Positions 1 through 11,152 of a DNA stretch of 64,000 bases are shown here, in pieces (position 1 is the first letter of the stretch; every line of letters begins with the position of its first letter). The notes under the pieces were generated by a model, which did not search any database, was not told the DNA's origin, and was given only the letters and a program-made list of their open reading frames with translations. The translations under genes were made by a program, and so were the position numbers. Origin of the DNA: Desulfuromonas soudanensis (lineage in GTDB: Bacteria; Desulfobacterota; Desulfuromonadia; Desulfuromonadales; WTL); the NCBI RefSeq assembly GCF_001278055.1, contig NZ_CP010802.1, forward strand, positions 2,976,001-3,040,000, written 5' to 3'.

Positions 1-637
1 GTTCCTTGCGGATGCCGATGACGGCGTCGAGACTCCCCGTCATGCCGGCGTCGGTGAGATAGGCGGTCCCCCCCGACAGGATCTGTTCGTCTGCGGTCTG
101 AACGTGGGTATGGGTTCCCACCACCGCCGAAACCCGGCCATTGAGATAATGTCCCATGGCGACCTTCTCACTGGTGGCCTCGGCGTGGAAATCAACGAGA
201 ATGATCGGGGTCTGGTGCCGCAGGTCCTCAATCAGAGCATCTGCGCAGCGAAAGGGGCACTCGAGGTTGTTCATGAAGACCCGCCCCTCGAGGTTGACGA
301 TCCCGACGGGAATGCCGGCGGCGGTGGAGTAAACTCCGCTCCCCCGTCCGGGGAGCCCCGGCGGGTAGTTGGCCGGCCGGAGGAGACGGGGTTCGCGATC
401 GAGATGTTCAAAAATCTCTTTTTTGTCCCAGATATGATTCCCCGAGGTAATCACATCGACGCCGAGGTCGAAAAACTCCCGGACGATGTCCAGCGTCAGC
501 CCGAAACCGGCAGCGGCATTTTCCCCGTTGACCACCACGAGGTCAACCTCGTGCCGATCTACAAGCCGCCCCAGACGGATCGAAAGGGCATTGCGCCCGG
601 TCCGCCCAACCACATCCCCAACAAACAGAATCTTCAA
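1..637 (-). CDS. ymdB: YmdB-family metallophosphoesterase (partial, 3' end cut by window)
   Basis: The reading frame starts at a TTG (637-635) preceded by a GAGAGGA ribosome site, giving the N-terminus [18 protein letters not shown]. This is the TIGR00282/YmdB family of calcineurin-like phosphoesterases that hydrolyse 2',3'-cyclic nucleotides. Metal-ligand motifs are visible: GDVVGR at the start, NGENAA near residue 40, a TSGNHIWD block near residue 65 and a [11 protein letters not shown] block near residue 175. About 212 residues are present of a usual ~260; the C-terminus lies beyond base 1. It sits directly downstream of rny on the same strand, a pairing found widely (rny-ymdB), which supports the call. 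Family assignment is firm; the cellular substrate is not known from sequence. Confidence 0.93.
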   Translation of the reverse strand, partial: MKILFVGDVVGRTGRNALSIRLGRLVDRHEVDLVVVNGENAAAGFGLTLDIVREFFDLGVDVITSGNHIWDKKEIFEHLDREPRLLRPANYPPGLPGRGSGVYSTAAGIPVGIVNLEGRVFMNNLECPFRCADALIEDLRHQTPIILVDFHAEATSEKVAMGHYLNGRVSAVVGTHTHVQTADEQILSGGTAYLTDAGMTGSLDAVIGIRKE

Positions 638-712
638 GTTTTCCTCTCAGTGAAGCTTTACCAACCGCCCAATAAGCACGAGGGGCAAGGCCCCGAAGGG
701 CGGCCCGAGCTC

Positions 713-2278
713 TTACTTCGCGTACTCGATGGCCCGCGTTTCCCGGATCACGTTGACCTTGATCTGCCCGGGGTAGGTCATTTCGTTTTCGATCTTGCGG
801 GCGATATCCCTGGCCAGGGCGTGGGAATGGGCATCGGAAACCTCTTCGCTGGAGACCATGACCCGAATCTCCCGCCCGGCCTGAATGGCGAAACAGCTGG
901 TGACGCCGGCAAAGGAGGTCCCGATGCGCTCGAGATCGGCGAGCCGTTTGACGTAGGTTTCCAGCATTTCGCGGCGGGCACCGGGACGGGCTCCGGAGAG
1001 GGCGTCGGCCGCCTGCACGAGGATGGCCAGAATGGTTTCGGGCTTCTCATCCTCATGGTGGGCCGCCAGGGCATGGACGATATGGGCGGCCTCGCCATAC
1101 TTGCGGGCAAGGTCGGCACCGATGACGGCGTGGGACCCCTCGACTTCGTGGTCCACGGCCTTGCCGATATCGTGCAGCAGGCCGGCCCGTTTGGCCTGCT
1201 TGACGTTGATCCCCAGTTCAGCGGCCATGATCCCGCAAAGAAAGGAAACCTCCAGCGAATGCTGGAGGACGTTCTGACCGTAGGAAGTCCGGTAGCGCAG
1301 GCGGCCGATGAGTTTGATGATTTCGGGGTGGATGCCATGGACGCCGACATCGAAGGTCGCCTGTTCCCCGGCCTCGCGAATCGACTCATCAACCTCCTGA
1401 GCGGCCTTGTTGACAACCTCCTCGATGCGGGCAGGATGGATACGGCCATCGGCAAGGAGGCGTTCGAGAGAAATGCGGGCCACTTCCCGGCGCACCGGAT
1501 TGAAGCCGGAGATGATCACAGCCTCGGGGGTGTCGTCAATGATCAGATCGATCCCTGTTGCCGCCTCGATGGCGCGAATGTTGCGACCCTCGCGGCCGAT
1601 GATGCGTCCCTTCATGTCATCGGAGGGGAGGGGCACCACGCTGACCGTCTTCTCGGCGACGTAATCGCCGGCATAGCGCTGAATGGCCAGGGCAAGGATC
1701 TCCTTGGCCTTCTTGTCGGCATTTTCCTTGGCCTCATCCTCAATCTGCTTGATACCCTTGGCGGCGTCATGGCGAGCTTCGCTCTCCATGGCCTCCATCA
1801 AACGATTCTTGGCATCTTCGGAACTCATCCCCGAGAGGGCCTCGAGCCGGGCCTTCTGCTCGTCTATCAGCTTGACAATCTCCTTCTCCCGTTCCTTAAG
1901 ACCCCTGTCCCGTTGATCCAGGTCCTTTTCCCACTGACCCAACTCCTCATCCCTGCTTTCAACCTGGGCCACCTTGCGATCGAGGGCTTCTTCCTTCTGA
2001 ACGAGACGTTTTTCCTGAGACTGGATCTCACGGCGCAATTCGCGGGATTCCTGCTCCCATTCGGATTTGGCTTGAATAACGGCATCCTTGGCCTGAATGA
2101 TGGCATCCTTGCGCAGAATATCCGCCTCTTTTTTGGCCTCATCGACGATCTGCACCGCCGACTTCTGGGCACTGGCCATTTTCGTCTCGGCGAGTTTACG
2201 CCGCAACAGCAATCCCAGCAGAACGCCTGCGACGAGGGCTGCACCGGCCACCAGAATCATGATGATTTCTATTTTCAA
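713..2278 (-). CDS. rny: Ribonuclease Y
   Basis: Membrane-anchored endoribonuclease that initiates mRNA decay. The 521-residue product has the full family architecture: an N-terminal transmembrane helix (about residues 5-25, ending LLGLLLRRK), a long charged coiled coil (about 30-200), a KH domain with the motif [15 protein letters not shown] (about 225), and an HD domain with HDIGKA and AAHHEDE (about 360-400). Length matches the usual 510-520. The start is a TTG at 2278 with AAGGAGG eight bases upstream; the nearer ATG at 2284 is followed at once by an in-frame stop. It lies between fau and ymdB in one minus-strand run. Confidence 0.97.
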   Translation of the reverse strand: MKIEIIMILVAGAALVAGVLLGLLLRRKLAETKMASAQKSAVQIVDEAKKEADILRKDAIIQAKDAVIQAKSEWEQESRELRREIQSQEKRLVQKEEALDRKVAQVESRDEELGQWEKDLDQRDRGLKEREKEIVKLIDEQKARLEALSGMSSEDAKNRLMEAMESEARHDAAKGIKQIEDEAKENADKKAKEILALAIQRYAGDYVAEKTVSVVPLPSDDMKGRIIGREGRNIRAIEAATGIDLIIDDTPEAVIISGFNPVRREVARISLERLLADGRIHPARIEEVVNKAAQEVDESIREAGEQATFDVGVHGIHPEIIKLIGRLRYRTSYGQNVLQHSLEVSFLCGIMAAELGINVKQAKRAGLLHDIGKAVDHEVEGSHAVIGADLARKYGEAAHIVHALAAHHEDEKPETILAILVQAADALSGARPGARREMLETYVKRLADLERIGTSFAGVTSCFAIQAGREIRVMVSSEEVSDAHSHALARDIARKIENEMTYPGQIKVNVIRETRAIEYAK

Positions 2279-2310
2279 AGCATGGTCCTCCTTAAGTGAA
2301 TTTCGTTATC

Positions 2311-2892
2311 CTATGACTGCACACCCTGCGCAGCTAGATCCATGCGCAGGACACGTTCCTCCGTAATCAGCAGATCCATGGCGACATCGTGAACCTCGGC
2401 CGGCAAAGCACATACCAGCTGCAGCTCGAAACAGAGGCCGACGAGGATCCGACCTTCCTCCTTGCGGCACAGGACCCGATCGTAAAAGCCCTTGCCATAG
2501 CCGAGGCGATGCCCGCATGGATCAAAGGCCACCCCGGGAACGACCACCATGTCCAGGGCCGCAAAGGGAATCGTTTCCTCCCCGGTCGGCTCAAGGACAT
2601 TGAAAGCCCCGGGACGCATCTCCTCGGCCCCGGTTGTGACCACAAACTCCAGATTTCCGCCGCTCACCCGCGGATAGGCAACCTGCTTCCCCATTTGCCG
2701 GGCGGCGCGAAACAGCTCTTCAGTAAAGACTTCATTGAGAATGGGACTGTAGAGGGCCACGGCGGCCGCCCCCCGAAACTCGGCGGTTTCCAGAAGGCGC
2801 CTCTGAATCAGGAGGCTACGGCCCAGACAGGTCTCGGCGGCCAGATGCTTGCGCCGGGCCAACAGCGTTTCTCTGATGGATTTTTTGGGCAT
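2311..2892 (-). CDS. fau: 5-formyltetrahydrofolate cyclo-ligase
   Basis: ATP-dependent enzyme that converts 5-formyl-THF to 5,10-methenyl-THF in folate metabolism (also called ygfA or MTHFS). The 193-residue protein begins MPKKSIRETLLARRKHL, the usual N-terminal helix with basic residues, and carries the family signature VVPGVAFDPCGHRLGYGKG followed by YDRVL near residues 130-155, which forms the nucleotide and substrate site. Length is normal (180-200). It stands 32 bases upstream of rny and follows the gap after zapA; zapA-ssrS-fau is a common order in Proteobacteria. The ribosome site is weak (GGGGATCTCTGTCC before ATG), so translation initiation may be inefficient. Confidence 0.93.
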   Translation of the reverse strand: MPKKSIRETLLARRKHLAAETCLGRSLLIQRRLLETAEFRGAAAVALYSPILNEVFTEELFRAARQMGKQVAYPRVSGGNLEFVVTTGAEEMRPGAFNVLEPTGEETIPFAALDMVVVPGVAFDPCGHRLGYGKGFYDRVLCRKEEGRILVGLCFELQLVCALPAEVHDVAMDLLITEERVLRMDLAAQGVQS

Positions 2893-3034
2893 GGACAGAG
2901 ATCCCCGAATAACGGGCCACGATCTCTACGGGAGGGATTTAGACAGGGTGGGGGTGGGTCATGCCGTGCCGGTTTTACAAAAAGATCACCTTCGACAATT
3001 GCTTCCTGAAACAGGCACTGCCAGAATTACCGGG

Positions 3035-3215
3035 AAAACCGCCTACGCCCCGACGCGCCGCCCCCGACAAAGGGGGAAGCCAGAAACCAGCAAGCTTTGA
3101 CCAGGAGGATGACAACACAAGACTCAAGGACTTGGAAAGCAATCTAAAGGATGAAAATCGTTAACCGGTCAAGCAAAGCACCCTTTGGAAAGGGCGCGTA
3201 GAACCATCTGCCAAT
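3035..3215 (-). ncRNA. Possible 6S RNA (low confidence)
   Basis: The 366 bases between zapA and fau hold no convincing gene. On the minus strand they can form nested long-range pairings: CTACGCGCCC (3201-3192) with GGGGCGTAG (3051-3043), and inside it GCTTTGCTTGACC (3179-3167) with GGTCAAAGC (3102-3094), suggesting an extended rod about 180 nt long. The position between zapA and fau is the classical place of ssrS. I could not match the conserved central bubble of 6S RNA, so this rests on synteny and crude folding only. Confidence 0.28.
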
Positions 3216-3224
3216 CTATCTAAA

Positions 3225-3241
3225 ATCTCCGCTTTGGAGAT
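3225..3241 (-). terminator. Weak hairpin after zapA
   Basis: On the minus strand ATCTCC-AAAGC-GGAGAT forms a six-base-pair stem 18 bases past the zapA stop, followed by TTTAGA. The T-run is short, so termination would be partial; it could instead be part of the leader of the possible downstream small RNA. Confidence 0.35.
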
Positions 3242-3258
3242 CAGTTCCTACTCCCTCG

Positions 3259-3585
3259 TCAGGATTCCTCGGATCCGGGGGGACTGCCTGACCCGGCCGA
3301 ACAGGACTCGGGGCAGACGTCGTCGAGACGGCGAATCAACCCTTCGAGCCGCCCCTGCATCCCCTGATCTTCCGCCATCTCCTCCTGCATCCGAAGATGG
3401 GCGCCCGCCAGATTCATCAAGGCAAGAACAGCGATGTTCAGGGTATCGACGACCTTATTCCCGAGGGTTACCTCGGCGACCCTTTCGTTGACAAAGGCCG
3501 CCACTTTGCGCACCTCGCAGGGATCGGCTGCCGTTTTTACGGTGTACTGCTGGCCAAGAACCGTAACCTGAACGGCATGCTTCAA
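3259..3585 (-). CDS. zapA: Cell division protein ZapA
   Basis: Small FtsZ-binding protein that crosslinks Z-ring filaments. The 108-residue product opens with a beta-rich head (VQVTVLGQQYTVKTAADPCE), then FVNERVAEV and an amphipathic helix containing TLNIAVLALMNLAG, the typical ZapA pattern, and ends in a coiled coil and a disordered Ser/Gly-rich tail. Its ATG overlaps the stop of the upstream zapB-like gene by four bases (ATGA), indicating translational coupling. Role is inferred from family membership; sequence match and context agree. Confidence 0.9.
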   Translation of the reverse strand: MKHAVQVTVLGQQYTVKTAADPCEVRKVAAFVNERVAEVTLGNKVVDTLNIAVLALMNLAGAHLRMQEEMAEDQGMQGRLEGLIRRLDDVCPESCSAGSGSPPGSEES

Positions 3586-3773
3586 GGGATCACCGGCCCC
3601 AGACGCTCCAGTTTTTCGAGAATCCGGTCGAGTTCGCCAAGAATGCGATTTTTTTCATTCAGCAGTGCGTCCCGTTCAGATGTCAGGCTCCGGCACGCGT
3701 GCTCGAGAGCGCTATGGCGGGCGATCAACTGATCAATTTTCCCTTCGAGGCGCAGAACAATGTTGGGATCCAT
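3582..3773 (-). CDS. zapB: ZapB-like coiled-coil cell division protein
   Basis: A 63-residue, almost wholly coiled-coil protein (heptads through LEGKIDQLIARHSALEHAC and LLNEKNRILGELDRILEKL). Small coiled-coil proteins encoded just upstream of zapA are assigned to the ZapB/YiiU-like group that bridges ZapA and the Z-ring. The four-base overlap with zapA is the strongest functional hint. Being so short and low in complexity, homology to gammaproteobacterial ZapB cannot be shown by eye; the call rests on shape and position. Confidence 0.75.
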   Translation of the reverse strand: MDPNIVLRLEGKIDQLIARHSALEHACRSLTSERDALLNEKNRILGELDRILEKLERLGPVIP

Positions 3774-3834
3774 GATTTTCCTTATCCAGCGTAGGACAAA
3801 TTCTAGGAAAACAGGAGCCTGAAGTCAAGGATTT

Positions 3835-5109
<1,275 letters not shown>

Positions 5110-5124
5110 CGGGAAGAAAGCGTC

Positions 5125-5484
5125 TCAGGCGAATTCCTTCTGCAGACGTTTCACGCAGCGGCGCGCCTCGAACCGGGCCCGCCCCAGGGCGTCTCCCCGA
5201 TCCAGGGAGAGGAGGAGAAAATACTCCCGCGTCACCGGCATCACCAGCGTCTGAACCTTCTCCGTGGTGATGACCATCTCCTCGAGGTCTTCCCCCTCGA
5301 GGCGGACAATGGCCGCGCGGAGATTGGTCAGGATCACCCCCTTGTGGGCGCCGATGACTTTGAGCTCGTAATCGTCGATGCGCGAGACATGATCGACCGC
5401 CTCCCCTTCCCAGTCGGCGATGATCGCTCCCTGGGCCCCGGGGACATTGTCCACGAGTTGCCCCAGAATCTTCTTAAACGGCAT
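5125..5484 (-). CDS. Roadblock/LC7 domain protein
   Basis: A single-domain 119-residue protein with the roadblock/LC7 fold: N-terminal helix (FKKILGQLVDNVPGAQG), beta strands AIIADWEGEAVDHV, a middle helix and C-terminal strands ending EYFLLLSLDRG. Bacterial members often act as GTPase-activating or scaffold partners of small Ras-like GTPases such as MglA, but no such GTPase is encoded here. It lies 8 bases after smc and 15 before ftsY, so it is probably co-translated with them. The exact partner cannot be read from the sequence. Confidence 0.85.
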   Translation of the reverse strand: MPFKKILGQLVDNVPGAQGAIIADWEGEAVDHVSRIDDYELKVIGAHKGVILTNLRAAIVRLEGEDLEEMVITTEKVQTLVMPVTREYFLLLSLDRGDALGRARFEARRCVKRLQKEFA

Positions 5485-5492
5485 AGGACATC

Positions 5493-8400
5493 CTAGAATT
5501 CATTGATTCGCACCGAAACAAGTTTGGAAACGCCGGGCTCTTCCATGGTGACGCCGTAGAGGGAATCGGCAATCTCCATGGTTCGCTTGTTGTGGGTGAT
5601 GATGATGAACTGGGAAACCGCCGACATCTCCCGAACCATTTCGTTGAACCGACCGATGTTGGCATCATCCAGGGGGGCGTCGACCTCGTCGAGCATGCAG
5701 AAGGGGGTCGGTTTGATGAGAAAAATGGAAAAGATCAAGGCGACGGCGGTCAGGGCCTTTTCGCCTCCGGAGAGAAGGTTGACGTTTTGCAGTCTCTTTC
5801 CCGGAGGCTGAACAACGATCTCGATCCCCGTCTCCAGGAGATCCTGCTCGTCGGTCAGGCGAAGTTCCGCCGTGCCGCCGCGGAAGAGCCGGGGGAAGAC
5901 TTCCTGAAACTTGGCATTGACAAGGTCGAAGGTCTCGCGAAAACGTTTGCGGGTGGTGCGGTTGATTTTGGTGATGGCGGACTGCAATCCTTCGAGGGAC
6001 TGGCGCAGATCCTCCTGCTGGCCGGCAAGAAATTCGTACCGGGTCTCCAGTTCCTGATACTCCTCGATGGCCGTCAGGTTGACTTCCCCCATTTCATCCA
6101 CGAGGCGCCGCAGCTCGCCGAGACGACGGCCGGCCACATCGGGGTCAAGAGCCTTGTCCTCCCGCGGAGCCTGGACCTCGAGGAGGTCTATACGGTAGCG
6201 ATCCTGGAAACTCTGGACCAGATGCTCGGTTTCCAGCCCCAACTCACGCACCTTGAGCTGGACCGTTGCCAGGGCATCCCGCGCCTCGGTCAGTCGGGCG
6301 CGGACACCCTTGAGCGCCAATTCCTGTTCCTCGACCTGTTGCCCCCCCGCATCGAACCGTTCGCGAAGGGCGAGGTAGCGGGCGTTTTCCTCTTCGCGCC
6401 GCCGGTAAAGGACATCCAACTCAACACGCAGCCGTTCCCGCTCCTGACCGAGGCGGGCCTGGGAGAGCTCGGCTTCTTCCTGACGACTCCTGATCAGCAC
6501 CAGACGTCCGCGCAATTCCTGGCGGAGGGCCTCCAGTCGCTCCAGGCTGCGCCTCCCCCCTTCCTCCCGCTCCCGAAGACTGGCCACGGCCACCTTGCGG
6601 GTCGTCACCTCCTCGCGGATTTTATCCAGAGTCTGCCGCTGAACCCGCAACTCCTCCTGAAGGCGGGCGACGGCATTTTCCTGGGCGAGCTTTTCCCCTT
6701 CTTTTTCCTGACGTCCGCTCTCGGCGGCGGTTTTCTGCCCCTCGAGTGTCTCCCGTTCCTCGTGAAGCTGATCCTCCTCGAGACTCAAGACCTCCAGTCG
6801 CTCCAGCACCCGTTGTGCCTCCTGACGCAGACGCCCCAGGTCTTTTTCGCAGTCGGCAACCTTGATTTCCTTGCGGTGCAGAGCCGCAGCGATTTCCTGC
6901 TGGGCTTCTTCTCCCTGCTGCAATTGCTCCCGCAATTCCCGCCGCTGTTCCTGAAGGGCCGACACGTCTCCCTCCGCCTCCCCGATGAGAGAGGCCAACT
7001 CCTTCATCTCCCGTTTTTTGTGGAGGAGTCCGCCATCCAGCTCCTCCTGACCGCCGCCGTGCAACTCCCCGCGATAGGTGAGACTCTCCCCCCCGGCCGT
7101 CACCAGAGTCACGCCGAGGGGGAGAGCCTGGTTCAGAAAGGGCTCCAGGGAAGGGACGACAAAGACGCCCTGAAGGAGGGAGGCCACGGCTGCTTCGGCG
7201 CCGGCACGGGGAACGACCCTTTCCGTCAGGGGAAGGCTCCCGGCAAGGGCGAAAAAAGGCGCGGGAGGGGGGACGGGGAGAAGGAAGGTGCTGCGCCCCC
7301 CCTTTTGCTGCAGAAAGGTCAGGGTTTCCCAGGCATCGGCGGAGTCGGCCACCAGCAGGGCCTGCAGGTTCTCGCCGAGGACGGCCTCCACGGCCACTTC
7401 CCACTCGGCCGGCACCTCCATGAGATCGGCGATCATGCCGAGAAACCGTTCGCGCCGCGGGGCTTCGCGCATCACGGTTCTGACCCCGCCGCCGTACCCT
7501 TCGAGGTTGCGCTCCAACTCCTGCAGCGACTCGAGGCGGGAGCTGGCTCGGCTCAGGTCCTCGCGGCGCACCAGAAGGGCATTTTCATTCTCCTCGATCT
7601 GCCGGCGCAGCGCGGCAAGGAGCCGCCCGCCCTCCTCCTGTTCCTGGCGCAGCAGGTCCTGTCGATCTCTAAAGCTCCGCAGGGCGACCTCGAGTTCGCC
7701 GGCCCGCAGCTCCCCCTCCTCCAATTGTTCCCGCAGGGCCACGGCTTCCTGGCGGTTGCGGGCCGTGCGCTCGGCCAGCGATTCGAGCCTCCGCCCGGCA
7801 TCCGCCTGCTGGCTGCCGAGCCGGGAGAGTTCGGTGAGCAGGGCGAAGAGGGCGCCGCGAGTCGTTTCGAGGGTGACGGACAGATCCCGCTCCCCGTCGG
7901 TCAATTCCCCGAGAGCCGATTCCCCCTCGACCAGGCGCGACACCTCCTGCTCCAGACTGGAGGCCAGGGCGGTTTCGCTGGCGGCAAGGGATTCCTCCTC
8001 CCGGTCGACATCGGCCAGGCGCCGAGCGGTTTCCTCGTTTTCGACGGCCAGGCGCTCCTTCTGCAGCTCCAGACCCTCGTGCTCCTTCTCGCCGAAGCCG
8101 ATGCGTCCCTCGATGCGCTGCATTTCGGAGGTCAGATGAAAAACCTGCTCCTGACCCTGGGAAACATCCTTTTCCGCCGCGGCCTGCAGCAAACGCAGCT
8201 CCTCCAGCTGCAACTCCCCCTGCGCCAGCTGCCCCTGGAGGAGCTCGAGAACGCTGCCGTATTCTTCCTCCTGACTGACGACCCCTTCGGCCTCGATCTG
8301 GAGTTCCTCGAGGCGCTGCAGGGCGATACGGGTTTCGATCTGGCGCAGTTCTTCGCGGTATTCCCGATAGCGCTGGGCCTTCTGCGCCTGACGTTTGAGA

Positions 8401-9020
8401 CTGCCGAGCTGCCGGCGCACCTCGGAGACGATATCGCCGAGACGCAGCAAGTTCTGCTTGGTGCCGTCAATCTTGCGCAGGGCCGATTTTTTCCGTGACT
8501 TGTATTTGGTGACGCCGGCGGCCTCTTCGATGAGAAATCGGCGATCCTCGGGCTTGGCGCTGAGAATCATGCCGATCTTTCCCTGCTCGATGATCGAATA
8601 GGCCCGGGCACCCACCCCGGTATCCATGAACAGTTCGGTGATGTCCAGAAGCCGGCAGGGGGTCTTGTTGAGCAGATATTCGCTTTCACCGTTGCGGTAA
8701 AGGCGGCGGGTGACCATGATCTCGGCATAGTCGCGAAAGGCCGGAGGAGCCAGGCCGTCGTCGTTGGCAAAGATCATGGTGACCTCGGCCATTCCCAACG
8801 GCTTGCGGGACTCGCTCCCCCCGAAGATGATGTCCTCCATGGCCCGGCCACGGAGATTCTTGGCGTTTTGCTCTCCCATCGCCCAGCGGATGGCATCGAC
8901 GGTATTGCTCTTGCCGCAACCGTTGGGGCCGACGATGGACGTGATTCCCTGCTGAAAGTCGAGGGTCACCTTATCGACAAAAGATTTGAAGCCGAGAATT
9001 TCTACCCGTTTGATTTTCAT
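5493..9020 (-). CDS. smc: Chromosome segregation protein SMC
   Basis: Condensin ATPase that compacts and segregates the chromosome. The 1175-residue protein has the complete layout: Walker A GPNGCGKSNTVDAIRWAMG near residue 35, long coiled coils (170-500 and 680-1000), a hinge (about 520-650, beginning FLGMIADLMEVP), the ABC signature LSGGEKALTAVAL near 1080, and Walker B with FCMLDEVDAPLDD. Length is typical (1150-1200). The ATG at 9020 faces the divergent kinase gene across 215 bases, so the promoter of the smc-ftsY-zap run should lie there; I saw no clear boxes. Confidence 0.97.
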   Translation of the reverse strand: MKIKRVEILGFKSFVDKVTLDFQQGITSIVGPNGCGKSNTVDAIRWAMGEQNAKNLRGRAMEDIIFGGSESRKPLGMAEVTMIFANDDGLAPPAFRDYAEIMVTRRLYRNGESEYLLNKTPCRLLDITELFMDTGVGARAYSIIEQGKIGMILSAKPEDRRFLIEEAAGVTKYKSRKKSALRKIDGTKQNLLRLGDIVSEVRRQLGSLKRQAQKAQRYREYREELRQIETRIALQRLEELQIEAEGVVSQEEEYGSVLELLQGQLAQGELQLEELRLLQAAAEKDVSQGQEQVFHLTSEMQRIEGRIGFGEKEHEGLELQKERLAVENEETARRLADVDREEESLAASETALASSLEQEVSRLVEGESALGELTDGERDLSVTLETTRGALFALLTELSRLGSQQADAGRRLESLAERTARNRQEAVALREQLEEGELRAGELEVALRSFRDRQDLLRQEQEEGGRLLAALRRQIEENENALLVRREDLSRASSRLESLQELERNLEGYGGGVRTVMREAPRRERFLGMIADLMEVPAEWEVAVEAVLGENLQALLVADSADAWETLTFLQQKGGRSTFLLPVPPPAPFFALAGSLPLTERVVPRAGAEAAVASLLQGVFVVPSLEPFLNQALPLGVTLVTAGGESLTYRGELHGGGQEELDGGLLHKKREMKELASLIGEAEGDVSALQEQRRELREQLQQGEEAQQEIAAALHRKEIKVADCEKDLGRLRQEAQRVLERLEVLSLEEDQLHEERETLEGQKTAAESGRQEKEGEKLAQENAVARLQEELRVQRQTLDKIREEVTTRKVAVASLREREEGGRRSLERLEALRQELRGRLVLIRSRQEEAELSQARLGQERERLRVELDVLYRRREEENARYLALRERFDAGGQQVEEQELALKGVRARLTEARDALATVQLKVRELGLETEHLVQSFQDRYRIDLLEVQAPREDKALDPDVAGRRLGELRRLVDEMGEVNLTAIEEYQELETRYEFLAGQQEDLRQSLEGLQSAITKINRTTRKRFRETFDLVNAKFQEVFPRLFRGGTAELRLTDEQDLLETGIEIVVQPPGKRLQNVNLLSGGEKALTAVALIFSIFLIKPTPFCMLDEVDAPLDDANIGRFNEMVREMSAVSQFIIITHNKRTMEIADSLYGVTMEEPGVSKLVSVRINEF

Positions 9021-9235
9021 CTGATTTGAACACCCCGTCCCGCTGGGACTCGCAATCGTTTTCCAAACAGCCGGTTATGTTAGCAAGGAGGCCATACCAT
9101 GTAAAGCGCTTATCCGGCGCCCTCCGCCCTGGCCGGCCGGAGACAGAGGGCTGGCGATGGGTGTATACTTTCCCCTGAAGCTCCGGATCATACCGTTTCG
9201 CCCTGGAGGCGAATCGACCAAGGATAGAAAATACG

Positions 9236-11104
9236 ATGTCGAGACAAAAGCGAGAACGCCATGTCCATCGCCTCCACCGGGCCGGCGCGGAAATCACCGC
9301 TCTGAAGATAGCCGTCACTTACATGGTATTCGGCGGGGCATGGATCCTTCTTTCCGACAGGGCCCTCAGCCTCTTCATCTTCGATCCGGCGACCCTGACC
9401 AGCCTGCAGACCGTCAAGGGGTGGTTCTTTGTCCTCCTCACAGGAGGACTCCTCTATCTCCTTGCCGAACGCCAGATCGGAAGGTTGCGCCGCCACGATC
9501 TCGCCCTGCGGGGGATCGTCGAAGGGATTTCCGCCCATGTGGGAGAAAAATTCTTTGCCTCCCTGACCCGTCAACTCGCCCTCACCACCCACGTCCGAAG
9601 CACCCTGATCGGAGAATATCTCCCGGACCGCGGGACCATCCGCACCCTGGCCATCTGCATCGACGGCGTTCTCCAGGACAATTGCGAATTCCCTCTCGAC
9701 GGAACCCCCTGGGCCTCGATCCTCGAAGGCAAGCCCCTTTTCTTCCCCCGAAATGTTTGCCGTCAATTTCCCCTCCCCCCCTTTCTGGCAAAACTGGGGG
9801 TCCAGAGTTGCCTTGGGGCCCCCCTTCTCGATGCCGAGCGGCGGGTTACGGGGATGATCGCGGTCATTGGCGACCGTCCCCTCAGGGACCCGGACCTGTG
9901 CCAGTCGCTGCTGCAGATTTTTGCCGTGCGCGCCGCCGGCGAACTGGAGCGCAAGGTCAACACGGATTTGCTGCAATCCCGGTTCGACGAGATCCGCACC
10001 ATCTTCGACACCCTTCATGCGGTGGTCTACGTTGCCGACCTCGAAGATTACCGTCTCCTCTTCCTCAATCGCAGGGGGGCCGCCCTTTTCGGGGAGAATT
10101 GGCAGAACAGGACCTGCTACGAGGTGCTGCAGGCCGGCATCAAGGATCCGCCGTGCAACTTCTGCACGAACCCCATCCTTTCGGGCCATGAATTAACCGA
10201 CCCCCCCTACGAGTGGGAGTTCCTGAACACCGCCAATCAGCGCTGGTATCAGTGCACCGACAAGGTCATCCGCTGGACGGATGGACGAAAGGTCCGCCTC
10301 GAAATCGCCATCGACATCACAGAACGCAAGGAAATGGAGCGGATGAAGGAGGAGTTCCTCGCCGCGGTCGGCCATGAGATGCGCACCCCGCTGACGGCCA
10401 TTCTCGGTTTTGCCGAGTACCTGCTGGAAAATCCGAGCACCCCGGAGGAGAGACTCTCCTTTTTGGCGACCCTGCACCAGGAGGCGGAGCGACTCAACAC
10501 CCTGATCGACAACTTCCTTGAACTGCAGCGGCTGCAGGCCAAAAAAAGCGATTACCAGTTCGTCCCCCTGCCGGTGGCGGAGCTGTACGAAAAGACCCTA
10601 CGCCACTTCACCTACACCGCATCGACCCACCGCTTCGTCATCGCCTGTCCCACAGGACTCCCCCCGGTTCCCGGCGACCGGCAGGGGCTCGAGCGGCTCC
10701 TCGAGAACCTCGTCTCCAATGCCGTCAAATATTCTCCCGAGGGGGGAGAAATCACCCTCGGAGCCCACCGGAAGGGGAGCAAAATCATCCTCTGGGTCCA
10801 GGACCGGGGGATCGGCATCCCGCCCGGGGAAGAGGATCGGGTCTTTGAACGGTTCTACCGGGTCGATCGCTCAAACCGTCGAGAAATCGCCGGCACCGGC
10901 CTGGGGCTGGCCCTGGTCAAAGAGATTGCCGCAGCCCACGAAGGCCGCGTCTGGCTAGAGAGGCCCCCGGGAGGCGGAAGCACTTTTTTTGTCGCCCTTC
11001 CCCTCCGCCGGAGAGACTTCCAGAACCAGCCCTCTCCCGGCCCGGAAAGGCCATCGACACCCGAAGGCCAGAAGGCTGTTTTCAACCGGGACGAATCACG
11101 GTAG
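9236..11104 (+). CDS. Membrane-bound sensor histidine kinase (GAF-like and PAS domains)
   Basis: A 622-residue two-component sensor. Two transmembrane helices (about 22-48, [18 protein letters not shown], and 60-80, [15 protein letters not shown]) are separated by a short loop, so input is probably cytoplasmic or in the membrane. Next come a GAF-like domain (about 105-240), a PAS domain (about 250-360), a HisKA domain with H-box [14 protein letters not shown] (His near 380), and a HATPase domain with N-box [22 protein letters not shown] and [14 protein letters not shown] Cys-rich stretch in the PAS (CYEV..PPCNFC) might bind metal or sense redox. No response regulator gene is adjacent, so it is an orphan kinase; the signal is unknown. 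Confidence 0.93.
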   Translation: MSRQKRERHVHRLHRAGAEITALKIAVTYMVFGGAWILLSDRALSLFIFDPATLTSLQTVKGWFFVLLTGGLLYLLAERQIGRLRRHDLALRGIVEGISAHVGEKFFASLTRQLALTTHVRSTLIGEYLPDRGTIRTLAICIDGVLQDNCEFPLDGTPWASILEGKPLFFPRNVCRQFPLPPFLAKLGVQSCLGAPLLDAERRVTGMIAVIGDRPLRDPDLCQSLLQIFAVRAAGELERKVNTDLLQSRFDEIRTIFDTLHAVVYVADLEDYRLLFLNRRGAALFGENWQNRTCYEVLQAGIKDPPCNFCTNPILSGHELTDPPYEWEFLNTANQRWYQCTDKVIRWTDGRKVRLEIAIDITERKEMERMKEEFLAAVGHEMRTPLTAILGFAEYLLENPSTPEERLSFLATLHQEAERLNTLIDNFLELQRLQAKKSDYQFVPLPVAELYEKTLRHFTYTASTHRFVIACPTGLPPVPGDRQGLERLLENLVSNAVKYSPEGGEITLGAHRKGSKIILWVQDRGIGIPPGEEDRVFERFYRVDRSNRREIAGTGLGLALVKEIAAAHEGRVWLERPPGGGSTFFVALPLRRRDFQNQPSPGPERPSTPEGQKAVFNRDESR

Positions 11105-11152
11105 ACTGTCCGGACGCCCACGCAACCTTCCACCCCTCCTGAAGAGTCAACC

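Noticed and set aside
104-2299. Long plus-strand open frame (731 codons) opposite rny and ymdB
   Set aside because: It is antisense to two well-recognised genes, has no ribosome site or family resemblance, and arises from GC-rich codon bias.
5592-8498. Plus-strand open frame of 968 codons opposite smc
   Set aside because: Low-complexity Leu/Gly/Gln composition mirroring coiled-coil codons of smc; smc itself is unmistakable.
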